From the NCBI GenBank assembly GCA_900155495.1, contig FTLJ01001355.1, forward strand, positions 1 through 17,975: DNA of 17,975 bases, read 5' to 3'. Positions 1-9,638 of this stretch are shown here, one piece after another (within the stretch, counting starts at the first letter, position 1; every line of letters begins with the position of its first letter). This DNA comes from Porogramme epimiltina (lineage: Eukaryota > Basidiomycota > Agaricomycetes > Polyporales > Polyporaceae). The position numbers were made by a program, and so were the translations under genes. A model generated the notes under the pieces. That model had not been told where the DNA came from. It saw only the letters and a program-made list of their open reading frames with translations, and searched no databases.

Positions 1-1374
1 TGCGCGTGCGCGGGCGACGCGGGGTGCGCCGCGAGGCTCGGCGGCAGCGGCGGCGGGCCCGCGCGCGGCGGCGGCGGCGCGAGCCGCAGCTCCGCGAGCG
101 CGGGCGCGGTGAGGTCGAAGAGGTCCATCGCCTTGGATATGTAGATGAGCGAGTTCGCGTCGTACTTGAGGCAGAACTCCTCGCCCTGGTGGTCGAGGTA
201 CGTCTCGATCAGGAAGTCGGGGCACAGCGCGGGCGTGCGCGCGCGGTCCGGCCGCTGGGCGGTGCCGTCGGGCAGCTGCCGCAGCTTGCGCCCGAAGCGC
301 AGGTCCCACTCGGGCCCGGAGCGGTAGGTGATGGTGGCGATTTCTGGCGGGGCGCGACGGGACGGGTGAGTACGGTGGGGGGTCATGCGCGCGCGGAAAG
401 TGGTGACGTACGTCGTGCAAGCTTCATGCCGGCGTGCGGTGGCAGCCCGTCGTAGTAGAATCCGTTCTTCCAGTTAGGGTCCGCCATGAGAACTGATAGG
501 CCTCCGCTCAGCCACGGTAAATGCGGAAGGAGCAACGCGCCGACTCACCACTCCTTTGCGCGAACCGCATAGCGATTGCGCTCGGGCTGCTGCGGGCCGT
601 CCCGCTGATGCTCACCACCTTGCCCACCCTCTCCGGGAACAGCCAGCCCGCCGCCAGACTCTGCATCGCGCCCATCGAAGAGCCCACGCTCGCATATAGC
701 CGCTCGATGCCTAGGTGGTCGAGTAGACAGAATTGGGCGCGGACCATATCGAATATTGACAGGACTGGGAACCGGGTCGCGTACGGCTCTCCGGACACTG
801 GCTCCGGTGATTGAGGACCCGTCGATCCATAGCAGCCACCGAGGACGTTGGTGCAGATGATGAAAAATTGGTTCGTATCGAGTGCCTTGCCGGGACCGAT
901 GAACCTCTCCCACCAGCCGTCGGACGGGTTGAGCTCTGTGGATGCGGCATGTGATGATGCAGAAAGCCCGGTGTGGAGGAGGATGACGTTGTCTTTCCGC
1001 GGGGAGAGGGTGCCCCAGGTCTCATATGCGATGTCGAAGGCGGGGAGGGGGTCCGCGTAGACAAGCGGGAGAGGCGAGGTGTGGTGATATACCTTGTACG
1101 TAGTGGGGTTTGGCCTCGCGTAGGGCGGTTCCGGGCCCGAGGAAACCGAGGGCGTGGAGGAGACGGCTCGTGAGGAGATGATGCGGGATTCCCGGGCAGC
1201 GTGAGCATCGACGCAGGGAAAGTTGGGTCGGTCGTGCGAAGGATTTGAAGGGCCCGGAGCGGCGCATTGGGAAGCTGTTCGTGCGGATTGTGGGACGGCC
1301 CGTCTGACAGGAGTTTTGGAGAGGAGGCGGAGGGATTTTGGGGCCAACTTTGCAAGGGAAGCGGCGGAAGACAT
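1..1374 (-). CDS. MetX/Met2-family O-acetyltransferase (homoserine or mitochondrial serine O-acetyltransferase), C-terminus cut by the window edge
   Basis: Exons on the minus strand are 1374-549, 492-412 and 343-1, with introns 493-548 (GTGAGT...CAG) and 344-411 (GTACGT...CAG); 416 codons are visible. The family transfers acetyl from acetyl-CoA to the hydroxyl of homoserine or serine, feeding methionine or cysteine synthesis. It has an alpha/beta-hydrolase fold. Seen: YETWGTLS near residue 118, [10 protein letters not shown] near 134, [15 protein letters not shown] near 173, and the nucleophile elbow GSSMGAMQ with Ser233. The catalytic Asp and His expected near the C-terminus lie beyond the edge. 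The first ~85 residues are rich in Ser, Ala, Arg and Lys and poor in acids (starts [20 protein letters not shown]), like a mitochondrial presequence. That favours the fungal serine O-acetyltransferase branch (CysA of Aspergillus, Cys2 of fission yeast) over cytosolic Met2; this is inference. The start is the ATG at 1374. The frame stays open upstream to about 2403, but that stretch shows no recognisable protein. A Pro-rich run sits near the cut end. Confidence 0.9.
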
Positions 1375-2628
1375 GGCAAGACTGTTCGCGGGAGTTTGAG
1401 AGCGAGCAGGGATTATAAGGCGTCCGGTCAGCGTCCGGGAGGAAGGGGATTGCTTAGCGAGACGGGAGAGGACGATGGCATGGTGAAATTCGCCATGTCT
1501 GAGGGGATGCGTCAGTGCGGCGCGCAGACGCAAGTGGGAAACCCCTTGCTGGCGATTCGATTGCGACAGATTTCGCCACCGGGCGGGGGCACGTGACCGC
1601 GCGCACACGAACGCGCTCCGTGTGGTGGACGCGACGCGACGCGAACGGACTGGCTGGGGCCAGTGCGGCGACCTCGCAGTGAGCGGCGGAGATCGCAGCT
1701 GCAGGCTCCGTCGCAATTTATGTCTGCGGGTGACGGAAATACAAGCTATATTTTCATTAAGCTCAGAAGCGGACGCGTCGCACCGAGATGCGGCGCTCGT
1801 CCGGGCGGCAGCTTCGAGATATCGGGATACCGTGACGTATGTCGAGCTGGTCGCCCGTGCGTCGCGTCGTGTCGCCGTGCGCTGAATCGCGGTCCGGCCT
1901 GCGTCTGGATGTGTCGACGCGACAAAGGAGGCTCCGAGCAAGACCTGGGGCGGCGCGAGGGCTGTGTGCCCCGCACTCCGTGTGCCTGGCCCCTCGACAG
2001 CGGCGCGTGCGGGCAGCCAGTTACGCGCGAGGCGCCTCCAGTGTGCAGCTGCCGCTGGGCTGCTTGTGCACGCAGCGGCGAGCGGACAGTGGCAGCGGCG
2101 CAGGCGAAAGTTTTTGCGGACGGCGAGAGAAACACGCGAAGGAGGGACAGAGGCGGGGAAGATGGGCAGAGTGGACGGATTAGAGTAGGACGCGTCATGG
2201 GCCCGATCGCGCATATGAACGCGCGGATGCAGATCTGCAGCTGGGGGCGGGTGGGGCACGTCGCCTGTGCGCCAAGCCGTGCCAGGCCGTGCGCCGCGGG
2301 CTCTGCGCTGTCCAGCACTTGAAAAGACGGGAGGCGTGAGCGGCGGCGACTCCCGCGTCCCTGGACCAGCTTCAGAGCCCAGCCACCGAGACCGAGAGAC
2401 CACCGGCTGTGCCCCTCCATGAACTTTCTCACGGTCCTGGGCGCCAGTCTCCCCCTCCCGCCCCCTCCCAGTCCGTGTCTGAGCCCGAGTCGCGGCCCAG
2501 TCGTCCCGTCCTCGCCCTTGAATGCTTTAATCCCCCCTCCCAAGGTCTCCGTCGTCGCTCTCTTGTCCCGCTCGCTGCGCGGTCGGTCCCCCGTGTTGAA
2601 TGTCTCTCCCCTCATTTTCGTCCGCAAC
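1375..2628. promoter_or_regulatory. Divergent intergenic region between the O-acetyltransferase and the Ser/Arg-rich protein gene
   Basis: This 1.25-kb stretch separates two divergent genes and must hold both promoters. It has a CACGTGAC at 1590-1597 and a TGACGTAT bZIP-like half site at 1833-1840. A pyrimidine-rich sense strand runs from about 2409 to 2625, just before the plus-strand start. Several long open frames cross it on both strands, but none resembles a protein; high GC content keeps them open. Confidence 0.6.
1590..1597. promoter_or_regulatory. CACGTGAC E-box, candidate Cbf1/Met4-type site
   Basis: The palindromic core CACGTG is followed by AC, so the minus strand (gene direction) reads GTCACGTG. 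In yeasts TCACGTG is the Cbf1-Met28-Met4 element of sulphur-amino-acid genes. It lies about 216 bp upstream of the O-acetyltransferase start, a plausible activator distance. The site is seen directly; its use here is inferred. Confidence 0.45.
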
Positions 2629-5627
2629 ATGGCCGACACAGAATCATCTGACATCACCGACAACTCCCTCACTCCTTCCACTTCCACAACTCCCACCTCC
2701 CTTCTCCACCCCGCCCCGGAGCCCGTCCTCCCGTCGGTCCGCATCCCAAAGGGTGACCGGAGGTCAAGCTTCGGTCTGATAGACGCGGCCCGCATGCGGC
2801 TCTCCATGGATGTGCGTCCTCGCCTGCCTCGTTCCCACTCAAGTACATCGTGCCTAACACGTGGTATACCCGTTTTCTCCCTCCCAGTTCAACGCCCTCC
2901 TCCGCTCAAACAGCAAGTCGCAGCGCATCCCTGCCGTGCTATCCACCCAGGTTCGTCCACTTCCCCACCTTTCCCTCCCTTCGACCCCCTCACGTGCACC
3001 CTCTGCTGCGTTGCCGTTTAGGCGGAAGATCCCGAGAGCGAACGTTTAGTTCATCCGAATTATGACAAGTCCTCCTCGCGCTCTGTAGACCTCGAAGCTC
3101 GCAGCATGGACGCTACAGCCGACGTACGGCAAGGCAGAGGGTTGGGTGCACGAGTGCGTAGCCGCCATTCTCCACGACCTGCACTCGTGCTGATCGTACC
3201 ATCCTTGACCATGCGACATCAACATGGCCGCCCGCCACAACTCCCTGCAGATTGTCAACTTTCTTAATCGCTCGCGCTCACGCTCCCGCTCCAAGAAGCG
3301 TCGCTCACGTTCCCTCGACGCCTATCCGGTAGACCCCATGCCCAGTACGGTCCATACCACCTCCCTCCGGTTACACGCGCGTCACTCTAGCCTGGAGCCC
3401 GACGGGGATCGAATCGTCGCTGGCCCGTCGCGTCCGACCACCCGTACGCCTTCACGCCCGCTGTCCAACACAACGGCGACCACCAACACCACCATCAAGC
3501 CTCGCGGCAGGAAGACTCCCGATCACATCTCCATCCCCCATCCAGCTCCGACCCCCACTGCCACGGCTGAGCTCGTCGCGCAAGTGGTTCCCATGGAGGC
3601 CTCTCAGTCAAGCTCCTCGCGCAAGGGCAAGCGCATTAATATCTTCGGCATCCTCCTCCCCAGTCCCCGCAAAGGTTCCTTCGGCGAGTCGATCCGGGGA
3701 CGCTCTCGTCCCACGACACCCTTACCGCCTACGCCCGCCGCAGCACCGGAGCCAGCCTGGCCACGCCGCGACGAGAGCGCCCTCACGGACAAGTCGGGAT
3801 CGCAGCGCTCGCAAAGGAGCGTCCGGAAAGGCCTCCCAGTGCACATGGAGGAGCCGCCGATGCCGTACCTCACGTCCCGTTTGTCTCCGGACCAGGACGT
3901 CCGTGGTCCATTGCCAGGCCTCGTTTCTTCACAGGTTCGTGATGCGCCTATTCACGTCCTAAACTCTCCGCCCCGGGTGCCCTACGGGAGGGAAGAAGAG
4001 GACCTGGAGGCGGAGGTGCGGTCGGTGGAGGGTCGTTGCTCACCTTTCTGCGGTCTCGGCGGGTCCTCGAAGGGGTCGCATACGTCCCAGGAGAAAGGCA
4101 AGGAGCGGGAGCGGTCACGAGGGGCACGGGATAGGTCTGGTGAGCGCGGATGGGAGAGGAAGGAGAAGGAGAAGGAGCGGGAGCGGGAGAAGGAGCGCAT
4201 CACGCACCCCCGCCGCGTTGGATCCCCCATGCAGCGCATGCGCGAGTCCACGTCCGCCGTGGCCGTCGCAGCGGTCCCCATGGAGAAGACCTCGAGTGGC
4301 CGCAGCGCAAATAGCAAGCGCAGCGCAAGTAGGGACCACCACGGTCCCCCACGCTCCGGTGCCGACAACCTTACGACCCGGACGAACCGTACGAAGCACG
4401 GCAGCTTCGACTTCGAGAGGCCTGTCTCCGCGGGGACCGGGGCCGGCGGCGGGATGAGTATCAAGACCGCGCTGAGGAGCATGGGCATAGGCGAACCAGA
4501 ACGCCAACAACCCCTGCAAAGGAGCCATAGCGCAAGAGTCGTGCCCGTCCGGCGACCGACCCACGAACCTACCCAGAACGGGTTCACCCCTTCATCTCTA
4601 CCCAGTTCGCGGCCGTTGACCGAGAGAACGAAGCGGTCCACTGCGAACGCCCACTCACCAACCCGACAAGGGCCTTCACCACGGCGGCCCACGTTCGACG
4701 CTCCGGCGGCTCCGCAACGGCGACCTACCTTCGACAACTCGGTGTCGACTCCAGCCTACCTCGGCACACATCCTACCTCCCACCATCCCTCCTCGCGGGC
4801 CAACGGCACCCTCTACCTCCCAGCATCGCATCCTCACCACCATCGACGCGACAACGTCCCCGCGTCGCCGCTCTCGACGGCCTCGGGCGACTCCTCGGGC
4901 CACACCCGCGACGGCAGCTGGGGGCGCAGCGCCGGGAAGCGCCCCGCCGCACGCGCGTCGCACACGCACGGCCTGTTCCGGTTCGAGCCCGCCGTGCCGC
5001 CCATCCCCGGCTCCCCCGCAGACCAGGACCGCCGCCCGCCGGCGCGCACCGCGTCCTCGCGGCCCACCTCTCCCTCGCCGCTGCCGAGCTCCCAAGCGGC
5101 GGCCGCGGCCGCGGCGGAGGGGGGCCTGTCGCGCTCCGCGTACGCTCGCTCGGCGGGCAGGGGCCGCTCGCTCGACCTCGGGCTCGGGCTGACGTGGGCG
5201 CCGTCGCGGGTGCGCGAAGACGCGCTGCTGCGGGTCGGGCCGCGCTCGGGCGCGAGCCACAGCACGTCCGCGGCGACAAAAGCGCGCTCGCGGTGGAGGG
5301 GCGCGGACGAGGAGGGGCGGCTCACCGTCGGCGCGGCGTCGGACGTGGCGGAGGCGTTCAAGGAGGCCCTCGGGGACTCGGCATACGCGATCTTTAAAAC
5401 TTGTCAGTGGCCTCTCGCTGCGTTTCGTGTGGATAGCGTCGCTTACGTTTCTTGTTGCAGACGTGCACCGGTTCGACGCGAACGCGATCCCGCTGGACGG
5501 GCCATATGGGCTTCTCGTGCACGTCGAGCGGCTGCTCGACGACGCGCCGGGGCTCGACTATCGGCGGAAGCGCATACTCCTGGAGAGGTTCGCGCGCGTC
5601 GTGCAGGACTCTGAGACGACCCGGTGA
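2629..5627 (+). CDS. Large Ser/Arg/Pro-rich hypothetical protein with a compact conserved-looking C-terminal segment (about 898 aa)
   Basis: Proposed exons are 2629-2811, 2888-2950, 3022-3153, 3251-5402 and 5461-5627 (899 codons with stop). Junctions 1, 2 and the last are well supported: GTGCGT...CCCAG, GTTCGT...TTTAG, and GTCAGT...TTGCAG, which joins FKT to YVHRFD. The third intron is less sure. I chose GTGCGT at 3154, but other phase-0 donors at 3085, 3124, 3187 and 3196 also fit. The start was chosen for its CAACATGGCC context; an in-frame ATG at 2419 is possible but reads through a pyrimidine tract. I do not recognise the function. Visible are an early FNALLRS segment, an SR-type run (RSRSRSRSKKRRSRS), a charged KEKEREREKER run, two RRPTFD repeats, a poly-Ala run, and a final ~80 residues (AEAFKEALGD to the stop) that look folded and helical. 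GC rises sharply over about 4860-5400. No membrane segment is evident. It could be a scaffold or RNA-related protein. Confidence 0.72.
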
Positions 5628-6330
5628 ACGGTCTGTCCGTGGGCGTTTCCGCATGTGTGCTTTATGTCCTGTCCCCGTTACGTGACGCTGTTCATTTCCC
5701 GGTATGCCGGCTCCTCCCCCAAACCCCCAACCCCACACCCCCGCCCACACCCCCTGCTTCCCGCGCCCGCTCGCGGCCGTGCGCGTCCGTTAGCTTTTTA
5801 ACGTATAGCCTATTTCTGTTCACGCGTGCCCACGTCCCCTCCGACGGCCCCTCGACGACCCCCCTGTGCCCTGCTACGCCTTCGCTTCACGCCTTCACGC
5901 ACCCCGCCATGCCCCTCGCCCTTGCCGTCCCGCTGTCTCGGCCCATGCCTGCTATCCTACGCCATGCATCCTACGCCCCCCTTGACGCATCTGCTTTCGA
6001 TCTATTCCCGACGTCGTGATCACGATCTTCCTCTTTCCTCCCCTTCCCTTTTTCCATCCCACATGCTCTCCTGCTCGTGTGTATTACCTAGCTACGTTAG
6101 CGGTCTTCCGGTCATCACTACTACTACTTGCATCGCATTCCCCTTCGCACGCGTGTACACCCAGGTCCTGCTTCTGCTGCATACATAACATACATATCTC
6201 TACCCCCCCCCCTTTCTGGTTGGTCTCTCCGGATCTGTCGGCTCGCGCGCGCGTGTACGTCACACCCACAGCGGCTTCGGCCGTGCCTATCCCCCCCACT
6301 ACGCTATATACCTGTGTGTAATCTCCCTGA
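5628..6330 (+). other. Pyrimidine-rich 3' flank, no gene seen
   Basis: The plus strand is very rich in C and T after the stop at 5627, with a C10 run at 6203-6212. Open frames here translate to Pro/Ser/Leu-rich sequence without recognisable features, as expected of such composition. It probably holds the 3' untranslated region and terminator of the upstream gene. No AATAAA signal was noticed. Confidence 0.4.
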
Positions 6331-6479
6331 CCTCTCCCCTGGCCCCGCGGCCGGGGCGATTGCGCGGCGATTGGGCGTCCAAAGACGTTCGGGTTCGGGG
6401 CAGGTATGTCTTGCGACGATCTTGTGACGGCCCCCTTTTCGAGGCTGGCAGGATCACGAGGGACGTTAAGAGGACAAGT

Positions 6480-6500
6480 CCGAGGCCCGAGGCCCGAGGG
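6480..6500. repeat. Short tandem repeat, 7-bp unit x 3
   Basis: Three head-to-tail copies of CCGAGGC, the last ending in G instead of C, in the intergenic DNA upstream of P450 copy 1. No function is suggested. Confidence 0.6.
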
Positions 6501-7106
6501 TTACGGCGTTGTGGCGAGCCATCTCATGTGAGTCAGACGTAGTTGACGTGAAGATTGCGGTCCTCATTCGTGAAATGTACAGGAAAGGACCGGTGTTGTC
6601 CCCAGTGTTGCTTTCCGGGCGGCGTTCAGCACGCAATCCGGAACGGGATGCCTATAGTGGAGCTCGTCCTGCCGTGCGTGAGGTTTATCGAGAAATTTCT
6701 TTCACGAGAGTGTCTTCGATGTCATGAGAGCACCCCTTGATTGCGGTGAAAGACCGTTCCGGCCCACAGCGCGTTGACTTGATGCCTGGTGCGTAAGGAT
6801 CCACTGACCAATCACACCCAAAAAAATCCGAGTTATGGCGTCGCATGGAATCGGAGAGCGACCCGCCTCCCTTGTATGGTTGCTGGATTTCTTATACCTT
6901 CGTCACGAGCGCTGGTAAGGTGATTGTTTGGTAGGTTTGCGGCACTCCATGTCCATTTCCGAGACCGCTAAGAAGAGTTGCGACTGTTGGATTGTGGCGT
7001 GGCCCGCCGGCATGACATTTTGCTACAGAAGCGTTGGTGCCGCTACCGGGTCCTAACAGAGCTGAGAGGACAGTCCAAAGTGGTCGGTGTGATCTGACCA
7101 GCGGGC

Positions 7107-7113
7107 TATAAGG
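7107..7113 (+). promoter_or_regulatory. TATA box of P450 copy 1
   Basis: TATAAGG lies 59 bp upstream of the chosen ATG at 7166. This spacing fits a short leader and argues against the earlier in-frame ATG at 7130, which is only 23 bp from the box. Confidence 0.5.
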
Positions 7114-7165
7114 CCCGAGTGAATACTGTATGTCCATCTCTCACCTGTATCGTCATACGAACACA

Positions 7166-9266
7166 ATGCTGACCTCTTGGACAGTACCTCCAATCCCCTT
7201 GTCCTTCACCTGCCTTGTCCTTCTTTTAACAGCGAGTTATGTTTTTTCCATCCTTAAATGGCGTGCCCGCACTAGAGGACATCCGTTGCCTCCCGGACCT
7301 AGGCGTTACCCTATTATTGGGTCGTACAGACTCAATAAGGGCCGAGACATCTGGCAGGTCAACCAAGATCTCTATGATACGTACGGTAAGTACAGCGCTC
7401 ACATTTACAGCTTACTGTTCCCATCTCACCCGCGGCCTCGCATATTAGGGGATATCATCTACACGCCAATGTTCGGGCGGTCCATTGTCGTCCTGGGTAG
7501 CCCCCGCGCGATCCTCGACCTCCTGGAGAAACGCTCCGCGGCCACGACTGACAGGCCCGCGTCGCCAGTGGGCAAGCTGTATGTGCCGCCGCCGTTACAT
7601 CTCGGCCCACAATGATGCTCACGAGAGTGCTAGAATGGGCCAAGAACTCAGTCTCCCACTGATGGGCGACAACGGCCAGTGGAGACGCCATCGCCGCGCG
7701 TTCTGGCGGCACTTCAATCCTGCTGCGGCAAAACAACACCGGCCTACGCACAGCGCCTTCGCGCGAAGCCTGGCACGTAAGCTTCTAGAGGACCCCGCTG
7801 AGATCACGGGGCACATACGATAGTAAGGCCGGTTCAATTCTTGGAGATAATGCATTATTTCTGAGCTGGCACATCATGGACGTCAGCTCGTATATTGCAA
7901 AGATGATCAAAATCTCGTACGGGGTCAAAATCGAGCACGCTGATGACCTGTACGTGTCGCGGTTAGAACAGGTGCTGGAAGCGATAGCAGACGCGTTCAC
8001 CCCCGGTAAATACCTCGTTGAAATTCTTCCTGTCCTGCGATTCGTTCCAGGTTGGGTCCCTGGCGCTGGCTTCCAGAAGACGTTCGCGGCGTCACGTCAG
8101 ATGGTACTAGAGGTCAAAAACGCTCTCTGCGCACGAACCAAGCAGGACATGGTAGGCGCGAACAGGTCTATTGTACTGATTGCAAAACTGATTAAAATCC
8201 ATGGATTTGTTTTTCTTAAGCTTGATAGCGAAACATCCGACTCCATCATTGTCAAATTATTACAGCGGTTAAGCGACTACGATGACGGTGAAGACATCGC
8301 AAAGGGCGTCTCGCTCGTTGCTATCGAAGGTCAATCCACTTAATTTTCTTCATCGTGCTGGGCGCAGAGGGGCTAAATTCCGTCGGGTAGCTGGTGTAGA
8401 CACAGTATGTCTAAATAACTGTGGTGTAAATGAGTGTTACCAATGACCTCCTTCAAGGAATCCTCAACGCTTCAGTCGTTCTTCTTAGCCATGTCTCTGA
8501 ATCCTGACGTTCAGAAGAAGGCCCAGACCGAACTTGATTTAGTGGTCGGCCCAGACCGGCTCCCAACCCACGACGACATACCAAATCTACCGTACATCAA
8601 TGCCGTCGCACGGGAAGCCCTTAGGTGGCAGAACGCCCTACCCATAAGTTTCCCCCATCAAACCTCAGAGGACATAATATACGATGGATATTTCATCCCA
8701 TCTGGGACCCTCCTCATTCCTGGTACTTGGTACGCCATTCAATTCTCTCACGATGTTGGACCCATCCACACTAACCATGCTCTCCAGGAACTGTTTACAT
8801 GACCCCACTACGTACGTGGAACCAACCCGGTTTCTTCCTGATCGCTTCATGCGGAACGGCCACCTCGACTCAAATGTCAGCGATCCGGCGAAGTACGCGT
8901 TCGGATATGGTCGGCGGTTAGTGCACGTTTCCCGCGCCTCTGCCTCTAGAAGGTGGGGTGTCCTATAGCTGACCGCCAAATTCTAGGGTATGTCCCGGGA
9001 AGCATTTTGCACAAGACTCCTTGTTCATCAACATCGCGATCATATTACATGTATTCCACATCTCTCCGGCCCTCGACGAGAATCAGAACCCGATTTGCAT
9101 TGAACCAAAGATGAAGAATACAATTATTTCGTAAGTGGGGCTGCTTCGCGTGTCTCGTGCACATCATTCATTATGGCTGCTCGGCCTTCTCAGCTACCCT
9201 GAGGATTGCCGTTGTACTATCAAGCCCCGTTCTGAAAGGGCAAAGTGTTTGATATTGGAGGAATAG
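7166..9266 (+). CDS. Cytochrome P450 monooxygenase, tandem copy 1 (514 aa, ten exons)
   Basis: Exons: 7166-7385, 7449-7578, 7634-7822, 7887-8151, 8221-8329, 8391-8404, 8458-8729, 8788-8916, 8987-9130, 9194-9266. They join without a stop into 514 codons, the usual P450 length. The protein is a haem-thiolate monooxygenase anchored in the ER by an N-terminal hydrophobic segment (about residues 9-29), followed by a basic stretch and the PPGPRR hinge. Motifs: QWRRHRR (helix C), AGVDT at 305-309 (I helix), ExxR at 362-365, FLPDRF at 416-420, and haem loop FGYGRRVCPG with Cys445. It resembles the fungal P450s often labelled O-methylsterigmatocystin oxidoreductase-like; the substrate is unknown. ATG 7166 was chosen by alignment with copy 2 and by the TATA box. 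Intron 5 begins with a weak GTCAAT where copy 2 has GTACGT. Intron 4 (69 bp) has no in-frame stop, so retention would insert 23 residues. The gene is structurally intact. Confidence 0.92.
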
Positions 9267-9506
9267 AACATGGTTCCTGGGATATCGCAAGTGTCAATCC
9301 GGGCGAAGGTTGCAGCTGAGAATGTAGATTTATCTATCTTGAGTTACATGTAGAGTCGCTGATGCCGTTCGTGGACGAGTCACTCGAGCCATTGTGTTAA
9401 TTCCTATGGATGATACATACCAGTGTCGTACAATATACATTCTGCATTGAGGGAAAGGCGAAGACGGCCCAGGGGCTCCTCCCAAGTCAAACACGCTCGT
9501 CGCGCT
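9267..9506 (+). other. 3' flank of P450 copy 1, no gene
   Basis: This stretch matches 12458-12705. The 57 bases at 9397-9453 differ from 12581-12637 at only three positions. A 16-bp stretch near 12638-12653 is absent here. It originated as the intergenic DNA between convergent P450 and DID2 3' ends and probably carries the P450 3' untranslated region. Confidence 0.6.
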
Positions 9507-9638
9507 CTACGTCGCCGGCCGCAGTGCGCGCAGCCGCGCCGCGATCATATCGTCCTCCTCGCCAACCTTCTTCTTGGGGACCTCGATCACGATCACGGGC
9601 GCGTCGCGCGAGGCGAGGTCGTGCTGGAGCTCGATGTT
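9507..9638 (-). pseudogene. Truncated duplicate of the DID2/CHMP1 C-terminus
   Basis: On the minus strand this encodes the last ~43 residues of the neighbouring ESCRT-III protein, ending at a TAG (9509-9507). It corresponds to 12706-12831 of the functional gene. The MIM1-like tail (IAARLRALR) is still readable. Differences include a 6-bp insertion adding two residues and a few substitutions. Homology ends mid-exon at 9638, with no start codon, upstream exons or promoter, so it cannot make Did2. It is best explained as a passenger of the P450 tandem duplication. Confidence 0.88.

Larger units (their letters stand above)
6331..7165 (+). promoter_or_regulatory. Upstream region of P450 copy 1
   Basis: I see no gene here. 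A CCAATCA box lies at 6808-6814 and a TATAAGG at 7107-7113. A short tandem repeat of the 7-mer CCGAGGC (three units, the last imperfect) is at 6480-6500. The region shows no obvious similarity to the upstream region of P450 copy 2. Confidence 0.5.
7166..9638 (+). repeat. Duplicated unit, left copy (P450 gene + 3' flank + tail of DID2)
   Basis: This segment aligns collinearly with 10389-12831. Similarity is weakest at the start of the P450 gene and strongest over the 3' flank and the DID2 tail. It stops abruptly after GAGCTCGATGTT at 9638. Upstream of the P450 start I see no clear similarity between the copies, so the left end cannot be placed more closely. Confidence 0.85.

Noticed and set aside
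6..455. 149-codon plus-strand frame at the left edge
   Set aside because: It is the antisense of the acetyltransferase last visible exon, whose minus-strand translation is clearly conserved.
1375..2403. Open frame continuing upstream of the O-acetyltransferase ATG (in total 631 codons to 2403)
   Set aside because: GC-rich DNA with few stops; no recognisable protein upstream of the presequence-like start at 1374, and the stretch overlaps the divergent promoter.
1746..2807. 353-codon minus-strand open frame
   Set aside because: It overlaps the divergent promoter and the first exon of the plus-strand gene, has Arg/Ser/Pro-rich composition, and shows no motif.
3982..5361. Several 150-250-codon antisense frames opposite the Ser/Arg-rich gene
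   Set aside because: Shadows of a GC-rich, low-complexity coding exon; Arg/Ala-rich without domain signatures.
5624..6321. Pro/Ser/Leu-rich plus-strand frames after the large hypothetical gene
   Set aside because: They follow from the pyrimidine-rich 3' flank and have no promoter or domain.
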